A stretch of DNA of 64,000 nt from Acinetobacter sp. ASP199 (GCF_022700675.1 NZ_CP062182.1:310001-374000), one strand, 5' to 3'. Counted from the first letter of the stretch, positions 26,037 to 34,547 are shown. The notes: a model not told the origin generated them from the letters alone. Made by a program: numbers and translations.

Positions 26037-26581
26037 TTTTTAACACGAATGCAGAAGTTGATGTCTTGTTCAATTAACCATGTAAACCACTGCTCACCGA
26101 TAAACTCTCTGTCTGCGAACACATTCACAATACGGTCTTTACCAAAAATGGCTATAAAGCGTTGAATCAAAGCAATACGCTCTTTCGTATCTGAATTTCC
26201 ACGTTTATTAAGCAATGTCCAAAGGATAGGTATCGCTATTCCACGATAAACGATTGCGAGCATCAGGATATTAATATTTCGTTTTCCCCATTTCCAATTG
26301 GTTCTATCTAAAGTCAGTTGCACTTGGTCGAATGAAAACATATTGAAAATCAACTGAGAAATTTGACGATAATCAAAATACTGACCTGCAAAGAAGCGCT
26401 GCATACGTCGATAAAATGATTGTGGTAAACACTTGATGGGCAAGGCTTTAGATGCAGAAGAAAGATTACATGTTTGCTTTAAAATAATCACAAGCATGAT
26501 GAGCGCAAAGCACTTTAAATGTGACTTGTTCCATTTTAGAGATTTGTTTAAGATAAGATATAACTCATTGAGATGTGTCAT
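26012..26581 (-). CDS. ISAba1 transposase, first frame (N-terminal part)
   Basis: This 189-residue frame begins MTHLNELYLIL and includes two catalytic Asp regions of the DDE core: LDRTNWKWG and VFADREFIGEQW. It stops shortly after the A7 run, where a -1 shift would join it to the second frame. The length of 189 residues matches my recollection of ISAba1 orfA. It would be expressed from the IS's own weak promoter inside the right inverted-repeat region. Confidence 0.9.
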   Translation of the reverse strand: MTHLNELYLILNKSLKWNKSHLKCFALIMLVIILKQTCNLSSASKALPIKCLPQSFYRRMQRFFAGQYFDYRQISQLIFNMFSFDQVQLTLDRTNWKWGKRNINILMLAIVYRGIAIPILWTLLNKRGNSDTKERIALIQRFIAIFGKDRIVNVFADREFIGEQWFTWLIEQDINFCIRVKKTSLSPII

Positions 26582-26592
26582 AGTATTCGTCG

Positions 26593-26620
26593 TTAGAAAA
26601 CAATTATTGTGACATTATTT
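26593..26620 (+). promoter_or_regulatory. ISAba1 outward-facing promoter
   Basis: TTAGAA (26593-26598) and TTATTT (26615-26620), 16 bp apart, are the -35 and -10 boxes described for ISAba1-driven expression of neighbouring genes such as beta-lactamases. Here it points rightward into the severed 3' part of the lipase gene, which starts with an in-frame ATG at 26662. Confidence 0.8.
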
Positions 26621-26652
26621 CAATGAGTTATCTATTTTTGTCGTGTACAGAG

Positions 26653-26661
26653 AAAAATTAT
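26653..26661. repeat. 9 bp target-site duplication, right
   Basis: AAAAATTAT, the right copy of the ISAba1 target duplication, encodes Lys-Asn-Tyr in the frame of the broken lipase gene on both sides. Confidence 0.95.
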
Positions 26662-27198
26662 ATGAAGATTCAATATGGTGCCTATGGAACTTTACATCGT
26701 CAACGACAACAATATTTAGCAGCAGATAAATCAAAAGAAGATCCAGCCTATCTTTCAGTGAGTCAAATTGCTCGAGAAGAAGCAGGATTTTCTTTACCAA
26801 CAGGTCCTGCTGATATGGCCACTGAAGTTGAAAGAGTTAAAAAAGCTAAAAACTTCACCACATTTGATCAATCCAATTTAACAGGTATAAAACACGTATT
26901 TAGAATTATTTATCCATTTGCTAAAGCTTATGAGTTTTTAGTCGATATAGATGATTGGGAATTACAGAGTTGGGAAAAAAATGTTTCACAAGAAGCAGTA
27001 GATTTTTATTCAAGCTATGTACACGATTCGAAATATGGTTTCATCTATAATGCAGAGCCATTTAGTTACTTTAGACAACGAACGGTATATGAATCAAAAC
27101 GAAGTTGGAAAGGTAAAAGAGTGGATAAAAAATTAGGGCCTATCCACGAACAAATAGCTTATGAAAATAATGAATTTGAAAAAACTCAGAATAATTAG
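26662..27198 (+). pseudogene. tle1: Tle1-like phospholipase effector, 3' part
   Basis: These 178 codons continue the lipase frame after the IS (MKIQYGAYGTLHRQRQQYLAAD...). They contain no triad residue; in Tle1 proteins this region forms the membrane-anchoring and lid part, which I infer here from position. The first codon is an ATG and the ISAba1 outward promoter lies 42 bp upstream, so a free C-terminal fragment could be made, although the ribosome site (CAGAGAAAAA) is weak. The frame ends with NEFEKTQNN, 57 bp before the copied tail of etfD. Confidence 0.88.
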
Positions 27199-27255
27199 TT
27201 TTAAAAGTTAATAAAAAATCTGTATATGAGAATCCTTTATTCAATAAATTAAATA

Positions 27256-27360
27256 TTAGATAGTTCGGCCATCAGCAAGATCAAGTATAACGCACATAAT
27301 ATTCTGTGAAGGATCTTTAATGTCACAGGTCTTACAGCGTGCGCAGTTGGCTGTATCAAT
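27256..27360 (-). pseudogene. duplicated 3' end of the ETF-QO gene
   Basis: On the minus strand the 34 codons before the stop begin IDTANCARCKTCDIKDPSQ; the intact gene at 27863 ends with INAANCVHCKTCDIKDPSQ. The iron-sulfur motif is almost unchanged, while the last 14 codons have drifted. The stop is in the matching position. Sequence upstream of it (27361 onward) is unrelated AT-rich DNA. Confidence 0.85.
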
Positions 27361-27414
27361 GATGAGTAAAAAAATAATAATGAGTGTTTAAATGTATAAC
27401 ATGTTAAAAATTGA

Positions 27415-27760
27415 AAGTCGAATCCAGCGCCCGGAAGTTTGGATAATGGTATCTGTTGGATGAGAAAGTCTGAGTTTGTTAAGTTAAAAAGTCGTAAGGA
27501 ATGGAGAGATATATTTGCATTAGGGTGAGCTGGAATAGTAAGGGTGAATATCTTGAATATACAGTTCCAAAAGATTAGAAACTCTATGCTTGGGAAGGTC
27601 CAGCGATATATCAACAGCGAGGTGAATTCTATTTAAAAGGTGGAGTCCCGCGAATCAGTCTGAATCACAGTATTTTGTAAAAGGAGATATTTTCCTAAAA
27701 TTAGAAAGTGATTGGGGTGAAACAATCTGGTATTTAAAAGCAACCAATAAAGAAAAATAA
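27415..27760 (+). pseudogene. decayed coding sequence, possibly a T6SS effector end
   Basis: Three successive frames read like pieces of one protein: WMRKSEFVKLKSRKEWRDIF, then WNSKGEYLEYTVPKD-stop-KLYAWEGPAIYQQRGEFYLKG, then SQYFVKGDIFLKLESDW...WYLKATNKEK and a stop at 27760. They are joined by at least two frameshifts and one in-frame stop. The tone (aromatic- and glycine-rich, WEGPA...G.FYLKGG) is like C-terminal toxin domains, and the location behind a vgrG cassette fits, but I cannot name the family. Confidence 0.5.
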
Positions 27761-27814
27761 AATTAAATTTTCTAAAAATACTTAAGTGCTTTAAAAGGGA
27801 TATTATAAAACTTA

Positions 27815-27850
27815 TATAAATAAACCCGCTCGAAAGCAGGTTTATTTATA
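27815..27850 (-). terminator. ETF-QO terminator
   Basis: An A/T-extended stem (AATAAACC-GCT with AGC-GGTTTATT, one mismatch) and a CGAA tetraloop lie 13 bp past the ETF-QO stop. Confidence 0.65.
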
Positions 27851-27862
27851 TCTCATAAGAGA

Positions 27863-29575
27863 TTACATATTTGGATAGTTTGGACCACCAGCACCTTCCG
27901 GTGTTACCCAGGTGATGTTCTGAGAAGGGTCTTTGATGTCACAGGTTTTGCAGTGCACACAGTTGGCTGCATTGATCTGGAAACGCTTCGAACCGTCATC
28001 ATTTTCCATGATTTCATATACACCCGCCGGGCAGTAGCGCTGAGCTGGCTCATCCCATTTTGGCAGGTTCACGTTCACTGGAATTGAAGCATCGGTCAGT
28101 TTCAAATGCGCAGGCTGGTTTTCTTCATGCACGGTGTTCGATACAAACACTGAAGACAGGCGGTCAAAAGTCAGCTTGCCATCCGGTTTTGGATAGTTCG
28201 GCTTGAAGTTCACCGCATCAACAGTTTTCAATGTCTTAAAGTCTGGCACCAGGTCATGCAGGGTAAATGGTACTTTAAACACGTTCTGGTCAATAAAGTT
28301 GAATGCACCACCCATCCATTGACCGAACTTATGCATTGCAGGGCCAAAGTTACGCGCGCTATACAGCTCTTCTTTCAACCAGCTGTTGTTGAACTTGTCT
28401 GTATACGCAGTCAATTCTTTCACGAAGAAATCTTCGCCTTCAGTTACACGTGCAACTGCCAGGTCACCGCCTTTCTCTACACCGGCCTTGATTGCTTCAA
28501 ATACCGCTTCACCGCAGAGCATGCCTGACTTCATCGCAGTATGTGAGCCTTTGATCTTGGCAAAGTTCAGGAAGCCCGCATCATCACCGATTAAAGAACC
28601 ACCTGGGAAAGTGAATTTCGGCAGAGAGTTAAAACCACCTTTAGTTACCGCACGCGCACCATAAGAAATACGTTTACCGCCTTCCAGATACTGCTTGATT
28701 AGCGGATGAGTTTTCCAGCGCTGCATTTCCATGAATGGATACATGTGTGGGTTTTCATAAGAAAGATCCACGATCATGCCCAGAGTCACCTGGTTATTTT
28801 CCGCATGGTATAACCACCAGCCGCCAGAAGAACCTGTTTCATTCAATGGCCAGCCGGCACCGTGCATGACCAGACCTGGCTTATGTTTCGCAGGATCAAT
28901 TTCCCACAGTTCTTTAATGCCGATACCGTAATGCTGTGGATCCGCATCTTTGTCCAGGTTGAATTTCTGGATCAGGCGTTTACCCAGGTGACCACGGCAG
29001 CCTTCAGCAAAGATGGTGTATTTGGCATGCAGTTCATAACCTGGAGTAAAGTTATGTGTCGGTTCGCCATCTTTACCGATGCCCATGTCACCGGTCTGGA
29101 TGCCTTTGACTGAACCATCTTCATGGTAAAGGATTTCAGCAGCTGCGAAACCTGGGAAGATTGAAACTTCCAGTTCTTCAGCTTTCTGGCCTAACCAGCG
29201 CACCACGTTGCCCAATGAAATGACATAGTTGCCATCATTGTGCATGGTCTTTGGCACCATCCAGTGTGGTGCTTCTTTAGAAGTCGTTTCAGACAGCAGG
29301 AAGAATGTTTTGTCTTCTGTCACTGGAACATTCAGCGGAGCGCCTTCTTCTTTCCAGTTCGGGAACAACTCATTCATGGCACGCGGCTCAAGTACAGCAC
29401 CAGAAAGAATATGAGCACCGACTTCGGAACCTTTTTCCACGACACAAACAGACAGATCATTCAGGTTGTTTTCAATTGCAAGCTGACGGATTTTGATCGC
29501 CGCAGAAAGACCCGCAGGGCCTGCGCCTACGATGACTACGTCAAACTCCATCGATTCACGTTCGATGTGCTCCAT
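27863..29575 (-). CDS. electron transfer flavoprotein-ubiquinone oxidoreductase
   Basis: ETF-QO passes electrons from ETF, reduced by acyl-CoA and other dehydrogenases, to ubiquinone at the membrane. The 570-residue protein is of family length. It has the FAD motif VVIVGAGPAGLSAA (about 13-26), the central block HMYPFMEMQRWKTHP, and the C-terminal 4Fe-4S site with CPAGVYE and CVHCKTCDIKDPSQNI. GAGGAG seven bases before the ATG at 29575 supports the start. Its 3' end was copied into the adjoining islet at 27256-27360. The etfAB genes are not in the window. Confidence 0.96.
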   Translation of the reverse strand: MEHIERESMEFDVVIVGAGPAGLSAAIKIRQLAIENNLNDLSVCVVEKGSEVGAHILSGAVLEPRAMNELFPNWKEEGAPLNVPVTEDKTFFLLSETTSKEAPHWMVPKTMHNDGNYVISLGNVVRWLGQKAEELEVSIFPGFAAAEILYHEDGSVKGIQTGDMGIGKDGEPTHNFTPGYELHAKYTIFAEGCRGHLGKRLIQKFNLDKDADPQHYGIGIKELWEIDPAKHKPGLVMHGAGWPLNETGSSGGWWLYHAENNQVTLGMIVDLSYENPHMYPFMEMQRWKTHPLIKQYLEGGKRISYGARAVTKGGFNSLPKFTFPGGSLIGDDAGFLNFAKIKGSHTAMKSGMLCGEAVFEAIKAGVEKGGDLAVARVTEGEDFFVKELTAYTDKFNNSWLKEELYSARNFGPAMHKFGQWMGGAFNFIDQNVFKVPFTLHDLVPDFKTLKTVDAVNFKPNYPKPDGKLTFDRLSSVFVSNTVHEENQPAHLKLTDASIPVNVNLPKWDEPAQRYCPAGVYEIMENDDGSKRFQINAANCVHCKTCDIKDPSQNITWVTPEGAGGPNYPNM

Positions 29576-29760
29576 GTGGGACTCCTCATATTACATTCGG
29601 TGGCAACCATAATCGGATGATCGGGTGCTGCCATGAGTATCTATAATTCCTGGACACAAAAAGATTAGTGTCTTTAATATTGTGGGCTAGTATAGTTTTA
29701 AACCCAGTTTAAGCCAATTGGCTGAAACATATTATTTTTCCGTCATTAAGGTCTTCTACT

Positions 29761-30372
29761 ATGGATAAGTCAGCAGAAACGAATCATTCGACGAAAAAAA
29801 CAGTCATGAGTGATGATAAAAATTTAACAAACATTGCACAATACATAAAAGATGTACAGGGCAGTCATAAAAGGTCAATACCCCCTTTGGAACAGTGGAA
29901 ACCAAAGTATTGTGGCACAATGGATTTGAAGGTTTTAGCCAATGGAGAATGGTGGCACGAAGGTCAATTGATCAAACGCCAGACGATGATTGACCTGTTC
30001 TCAACAGTACTCTGGAAAGAAGATGGCAAGTTCTATCTAAAAACCCCGGTTGAGCAGATCGAAATTGAGGTCGAAGATGAGCCCTTATTTGTAGGGCAGG
30101 CTGATCAGGTGGAAATTGATGGAAAAAGCTATATTCAGCTAACGACGACTACGCAGGATGTCATTATTGTAGATAAAGAACATCCGATTTTTATGCGTGC
30201 TTTTGCTGATGAACAGCGTCCTTATGTACATGTGCGTTTTGGCATTAATGCATTGATCCAGCGCGCCGCCTTTTTACATCTGGTAGAAATGGGTGAGCTC
30301 ATCGAAAATTCTGAAGGTGAAACGGTATTAAACTTGAAAAGTGGTGATTTAGACTTGCATTTAGGCACCTGA
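29761..30372 (+). CDS. DUF1285 domain protein
   Basis: A 203-residue protein whose residues about 45-185 match the DUF1285 pattern (IPPLEQWKPKYCGTMDLKVLANGEWWHEGQLIKRQTMIDLFSTVLWKEDGKFYLKTPVE, given here only by position 40-98). The function is unknown; the family is widespread in proteobacteria and the fold is beta-rich. The first 35 residues are polar and may be partly extra, as an in-frame ATG occurs at residue 16. It is divergent from ETF-QO and is followed by murI 48 bp on, likely in one transcript. Confidence 0.85.
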   Translation: MDKSAETNHSTKKTVMSDDKNLTNIAQYIKDVQGSHKRSIPPLEQWKPKYCGTMDLKVLANGEWWHEGQLIKRQTMIDLFSTVLWKEDGKFYLKTPVEQIEIEVEDEPLFVGQADQVEIDGKSYIQLTTTTQDVIIVDKEHPIFMRAFADEQRPYVHVRFGINALIQRAAFLHLVEMGELIENSEGETVLNLKSGDLDLHLGT

Positions 30373-30420
30373 GGTTTAAGCTTTGTGCCATGTCTGTCCA
30401 TTTGAGCAAACAGCCCCTGT

Positions 30421-31284
30421 ATGAGCGCCATTTATCCGATTCCGTCCACACTTGATCCCATTACTGATGTTACTGCAGATGCACCCATTGGGATTTTTGA
30501 TTCAGGAATCGGAGGTCTTTCTGTCGCACTAGAAATCGCACACCATTTACCGAATGAACGCTTTGTCTATTATGCCGATACGGCCAATGTGCCTTATGGT
30601 CCGCGCGAGGATCAGGACATTCGTGAACTCACTGCACAGGCAATTGAATGGCTGTATCGCAAAGGCTGTAAGGCGGCTGTCGTGGCATGTAATACTGCTT
30701 CAGCGTTTAGTCTGGATTATTTGCGTGCGCATTATGGTGAGAGTTTTCCGATTATCGGTCTGGTACCCGCTTTAAAACCGGCAGTTTTGGCGACCCAATC
30801 TAAAACTGTGGCCGTGCTTGCGACACCAGCGACCTTCCGTGGTCAGCTGATTAAAGATGTCATGACCCGTTTTGCTGGACCAGCAGGCGTAAATGTGATC
30901 CCGGTCACCTGTCTGGATCTGGTGCCTTTTGTTGAAGCTGGCGAGCAGATGAGTTCCGCGTGCCTAGCGACATTAACCAATATTTTACAACCAGTTGTAG
31001 ATCAGGGTGCAGACTATTTAGTGCTTGGATGTACACATTACCCCTTCCTAAAATCGTCAATTCAGTATATTTTTGGTCATAAAATGACATTGATTGACTC
31101 TGGATTGGCTGTTGCAAGACAAACCGCCCGTATTTTGATCAAAAATGAGTTATTATTTGAATGCGAGCGTAAACAAAGTGTGAGAATCGAAATTTTTGTC
31201 AGTGGTCAAAATGCTGAGCAAGTTCAACCGATTATACAGCACCTGATGCCAGGCGATATTCAATGGTCTGTAAGTAATATATAA
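30421..31284 (+). CDS. murI: glutamate racemase
   Basis: MurI makes D-glutamate for peptidoglycan from L-glutamate with a two-cysteine, cofactor-free mechanism. Both cysteines are visible: VVACNTASA (about residue 88) and VLGCTHYPFL (about 204). FDSGIGGLSV (about 26-35) and YYADTANVPYG are family markers. At 287 residues it is slightly longer than average because of a 20-residue N-terminal extension. It follows the DUF1285 gene on the same strand. No ribosome site is obvious ahead of the ATG. Confidence 0.95.
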   Translation: MSAIYPIPSTLDPITDVTADAPIGIFDSGIGGLSVALEIAHHLPNERFVYYADTANVPYGPREDQDIRELTAQAIEWLYRKGCKAAVVACNTASAFSLDYLRAHYGESFPIIGLVPALKPAVLATQSKTVAVLATPATFRGQLIKDVMTRFAGPAGVNVIPVTCLDLVPFVEAGEQMSSACLATLTNILQPVVDQGADYLVLGCTHYPFLKSSIQYIFGHKMTLIDSGLAVARQTARILIKNELLFECERKQSVRIEIFVSGQNAEQVQPIIQHLMPGDIQWSVSNI

Positions 31285-31412
31285 GCTGAGCTGTCAGTCA
31301 GTGAGTTACATTATTTTAAAATTTGATGTTTTTAAGTGGGGCACGCATATGCAGCAGCTCATGGAGATAGAGGTGAACTGTGCATATTCGCGGTAGTTGG
31401 AGAGGGTTTGGA

Positions 31413-32441
31413 ATGCTGGATAAACGTTATCAGGTCTTTATATCCACCTCTGGTTCGGAAATGCAGCCAGAGCGTATCATTTTGTCACAGACACTGGTGG
31501 GTATGGGCTTCTTCTCTTGGGGGTTGGAACAGCGCAATCCACTTAGTACTGCCTTTGCTCGCCGTCAGATTGATGACTGTGACTATGTGATGATCCTGCT
31601 AGGAAGCCAGTATGGTGAACAGTCTGTCTCTGGCGTGGGCTACATGCACCTTGAATATATCTATGCGGTGACCAAGCAGAAACCGATTATTGTATTTATG
31701 CATGATGACCCTGCCTCCCGTGAGCCATCCCTGCATGATGCCAAAGCGGAATTGCGTGAAAAATTTAATGAATTCCGAAAACTGCTACAGAATGAAGCCG
31801 ATCAGGTCTTTACCTACCGTAGCCTGCGCGACCTGGAAATGGCAGTTCGCCTGAATATGCCGCAGATGCTGGAACGCTATCCGGTGACTGGCTGGGTGCG
31901 TCCCCAGAATGCCCAAGCCCTGCATGATCAAATTGACGAGCTTAAGGCGCGCATTGCCCAAATGGAAGCAGAGGCAGGCAAACGTGAGCCTGATCCATTC
32001 CTGAGCTTGCCTAAAGTGTCCATGCATGAAATTTTTTCTTTTGAGTACCGCATGCATGCCTATCAGGATGGTAACTTTAAAGAACTCAAAGTTCAGAAAA
32101 AACTGACCTGGGCTGAACTTTTAGCAATTCTTGGATCTACTTTCGTCAATCCAACGCCAGAAGAATTCTTCTCTAAGCGCCTGAATGAATATTTAAATGA
32201 AACTGGTCTGGAAGATGCGCGTATCGAAATGCCACGTGCTCATGCTGTGGCGCGTGCACAGATGAACATTCGTGCTTTGCATAGCTTGAAAATCCAGATG
32301 CGCCAAAATGACTGGATTGTGCCAACCGGCCGCGATGACCGTCAGCGCTTACTGTGGCAGATCACGGCTAAGGCCCAGAAACTGTTAGAAAGTAATTTAC
32401 TGGATAAAGATCGGGTTTTTCAATATAAGTCAGCCTATTAG
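31413..32441 (+). CDS. DUF4062 domain protein
   Basis: A 342-residue protein with an N-terminal DUF4062 domain (KRYQVFISTSGSEMQPER at the start, then LGSQYGEQSVSGVGYMHLEY). DUF4062 resembles TIR-like folds and is often the N-terminal part of STAND-type signalling proteins; here it stands alone, followed by a coiled-coil stretch (about 178-205) and a C-terminal region I do not recognise. A purine-rich GGAGAGGG 6-13 bases before the ATG at 31413 sets the start over a GTG at 31380. Base composition is like its core neighbours murI and hemH, so it is not a clear recent import. The job is unknown. Confidence 0.8.
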   Translation: MLDKRYQVFISTSGSEMQPERIILSQTLVGMGFFSWGLEQRNPLSTAFARRQIDDCDYVMILLGSQYGEQSVSGVGYMHLEYIYAVTKQKPIIVFMHDDPASREPSLHDAKAELREKFNEFRKLLQNEADQVFTYRSLRDLEMAVRLNMPQMLERYPVTGWVRPQNAQALHDQIDELKARIAQMEAEAGKREPDPFLSLPKVSMHEIFSFEYRMHAYQDGNFKELKVQKKLTWAELLAILGSTFVNPTPEEFFSKRLNEYLNETGLEDARIEMPRAHAVARAQMNIRALHSLKIQMRQNDWIVPTGRDDRQRLLWQITAKAQKLLESNLLDKDRVFQYKSAY

Positions 32442-32508
32442 TCCATATTATAAATTTATTGAAAACTGTTAAAGTACAGGGATTGACCTCTCCAGATGGA
32501 TGATCTGA

Positions 32509-33516
32509 ATGCTTGCTAAAACCAAAGTCACCATTATCCTGGCAAATCTCGGTACTCCTGATGCTCCTACCGTTCCTGCAGTACGAACTTTTCTGCAGCA
32601 GTTCCTGTCCGATCAGCGGGTCATTGAAATTCCCAAGCCGATCTGGCAGATCATTTTGCGTCTGTTTATTTTACCATTCCGTCCTAAACGGGTTGCGCAG
32701 GCTTATGCACAAGTCTGGGCTCAAGATTCACCCATGCGCGAAATCCTGCTGCAACAGGTTGCAGCAGTAAAAGCAGAATTGACTCAGCATTATCCGCAAT
32801 TCGAACTGAATGTGGTGCCCGCCATGACTTATGGTAACCCGAACATTCAGGCAGTTCTCAACCAGATCAGCGAACAACCTCAGGATCACGTGATTCTGTT
32901 GCCATTGTTCCCGCAGTATTCAGCCACTTCAACTGCACCGCTGTACGATGCCGTGGCAAAATGGGTGCTGACTCAGCGTAATCTTCCAGGTTTATCACTG
33001 ATTCGTGATTATTATCAGCATCCGCTGTTTATTCAGGCATTGGCACAGAGTGTGCGTGACTATCAGGCAATTCATGGCAAGCCAGAAAAGCTGTTGATGT
33101 CTTTCCATGGTATTCCACAGCCTTATGCCGATAAAGGCGATCCCTATGCTGACCGTTGTCGTATCACCGGTCAACTGGTGGCAGAAGCTTTAGGCCTATC
33201 TGAAGATCAGTATGCGATTAGCTTCCAGTCACGTTTTGGCAAGCAGGAATGGGTTAAACCCTACACTGATGCCTTGATTGAAGAGTGGGGCAAACAGGGG
33301 GTGAAATCGATTCAGGTCATGAGTCCGGCTTTCTCGGCGGATTGTCTGGAAACGCTAGAAGAACTGGCAATGGAAAATGCAGATACCTTCAAGGCCAATG
33401 GTGGTGAACGCTATAGCTATATTCCGGCATTGAATAGCCGTGAGGATCATTTGCAATTGCTCAATTCATTGCTACAGGCTAATCTTGATGCATTGACTCA
33501 TACTCTCGCTCACTAA
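32509..33516 (+). CDS. hemH: ferrochelatase
   Basis: Ferrochelatase inserts Fe2+ into protoporphyrin IX as the last step of haem synthesis, at the inner face of the membrane. The 335-residue protein opens with [14 protein letters not shown] and has the active-site His in LMSFHGIPQ (about residue 204) and the acidic metal site near CLETLEEL (about 280). The [16 protein letters not shown] block is a strong family mark. It lies between the DUF4062 gene and an MBL-fold hydrolase gene that begins 21 bp after its stop, suggesting cotranscription with the latter. Confidence 0.96.
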   Translation: MLAKTKVTIILANLGTPDAPTVPAVRTFLQQFLSDQRVIEIPKPIWQIILRLFILPFRPKRVAQAYAQVWAQDSPMREILLQQVAAVKAELTQHYPQFELNVVPAMTYGNPNIQAVLNQISEQPQDHVILLPLFPQYSATSTAPLYDAVAKWVLTQRNLPGLSLIRDYYQHPLFIQALAQSVRDYQAIHGKPEKLLMSFHGIPQPYADKGDPYADRCRITGQLVAEALGLSEDQYAISFQSRFGKQEWVKPYTDALIEEWGKQGVKSIQVMSPAFSADCLETLEELAMENADTFKANGGERYSYIPALNSREDHLQLLNSLLQANLDALTHTLAH

Positions 33517-33537
33517 TTTCTTGAGGTTTTAAAGCCT

Positions 33538-34182
33538 ATGCTCCAAGTCAAAATTGTTCCTGTAACTGCCTTTCAGCAAAACTGTTCCATTTTATGGGAT
33601 ACAGACAGCAAAGAAGCAGTTTTGATTGATGCGGGTGGTGAGCCTGAAAAACTGAAATCAGAAGTCGAAGCGCTCGGTCTGACGGTAAAGGCATTATGGC
33701 TGACCCATGGTCATTTAGATCATGCTGGTGCAGTAGGTGCTTTAAAAAAAGCTTGGGATGTGCCGGTGATTGGTCCACATAAAGAGGATGCTTTCTGGCT
33801 GGATATGATTCAGGAAGTGTCTGCCCGTTATGGTTTCCCGATTCCGGAAAAGGTGGAAGTGACCGAATGGCTGGAAGGCGGTGAAGTATTGAAACTGGGG
33901 GAGGAAGAATTTGAGGTTCGTTTTGCACCCGGTCATACACCAGGCCATGTAATGTTCTATAATCGCAATCATGGCTTGCTTTGGACAGGTGATGTACTGT
34001 TTAAAGGTTCGATTGGCCGTACTGACTTTCCACGTGGTAATCATCAGCAATTACTGGATTCAATTCAACGTGAATGCTTTAGCCTGCCCGAAGAGACTCA
34101 GTTTATCTCAGGACATGGTCCAATGAGCACGATTGGTTTTGAAAAGCAGCATAATCCATTTGTGGCAGGGACTGCGGGTTAA
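33538..34182 (+). CDS. MBL-fold metallohydrolase (YcbL/GloB-like)
   Basis: A 214-residue cytoplasmic zinc hydrolase related to glyoxalase II. The metal motif THGHLDHAG (about 56-64), the second ligand GHTPGHV (about 131-137), the bridging Asp in WTGDVLFKGSIGRTDF and the final His in ISGHGP are all present. Its short length and lack of a C-terminal helical domain make it YcbL type (glyoxalase II-like, type I) rather than a full GloB. It starts 21 bp after hemH and ends at a strong terminator. Confidence 0.92.
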   Translation: MLQVKIVPVTAFQQNCSILWDTDSKEAVLIDAGGEPEKLKSEVEALGLTVKALWLTHGHLDHAGAVGALKKAWDVPVIGPHKEDAFWLDMIQEVSARYGFPIPEKVEVTEWLEGGEVLKLGEEEFEVRFAPGHTPGHVMFYNRNHGLLWTGDVLFKGSIGRTDFPRGNHQQLLDSIQRECFSLPEETQFISGHGPMSTIGFEKQHNPFVAGTAG

Positions 34183-34203
34183 TACTTTGCTTATCCTATA
34201 AAA

Positions 34204-34236
34204 TAAAAAAGGAATCTATTGAGATTCCTTTTTTGC
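34204..34236 (+). terminator. hemH-MBL terminator
   Basis: AAAAAAGGAATCT pairs with AGATTCCTTTTTT around a 4-base loop, 20 bp after the MBL hydrolase stop. Confidence 0.85.
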
Positions 34237-34265
34237 TTTTCGGGGAGGAGTAAAATGGACGATAT

Positions 34266-34445
34266 TTATGCAAAAGGATCATGTTGCAACTGCCGAATTT
34301 GCAGTCTTAATATCCAGATGGCCAGAATCAGCAGAATACCAATCAAGATAAAGATATAGTCCTGTTTCCAGAATCCAAGGCCAATGCTGGTACAGCACAG
34401 CAAGGTCAAGAACAACATAAAAATTTTAAGCAGGAGGATAAACAT
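34266..34445 (-). CDS. small membrane protein, 59 residues
   Basis: This gene is short and easily overlooked. AAGAGGA lies seven bases before the ATG at 34445. The product starts MFILLLKIFMLFLTLLCC and has two hydrophobic segments (about residues 2-24 and 30-46) separated by GFWKQD, then a polar end RLQIRQLQHDPFA. It looks like a two-pass inner-membrane miniprotein. It lies between two convergent terminators (34204-34236 and 34548-34575), so it must have its own promoter. I do not recognise the family. Confidence 0.65.
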   Translation of the reverse strand: MFILLLKIFMLFLTLLCCTSIGLGFWKQDYIFILIGILLILAIWILRLQIRQLQHDPFA

Positions 34446-34547
34446 CGGTATGTCCTCTTTTATTTTTGTTATTTTATTGGAATAGTTATTTAAATTTTAT
34501 TTTAATAATCAATCATATATTATTTTTAAGTTAGTCTAGCACCAAAT

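Larger units (their letters stand above)
25473..26652 (-). mobile_element. ISAba1 (IS4 family), complete, 1180 bp
   Basis: The element is exactly 1180 bp, bounded by 16 bp perfect terminal inverted repeats (CTCTGTACACGACAAA) and 9 bp direct repeats AAAAATTAT. It contains, as I remember them, the sequences of the widely used ISAba1 detection primers (CACGAATGCAGAAGTTG near 26044 and CGACGAATACTATGACAC near 26576) and the outward promoter TTAGAA-N16-TTATTT. The transposase is on the minus strand in two overlapping frames. The intact ends and duplication point to a recent insertion. Confidence 0.96.
27199..27862. other. 664 bp debris zone between the T6SS islet and ETF-QO
   Basis: No intact gene is seen. 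It holds a 105 bp degenerate copy of the 3' end of the neighbouring ETF-QO gene (27256-27360), a decayed reading frame with shifts and stops (27415-27760), and the ETF-QO terminator (27815-27850). Confidence 0.75.
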
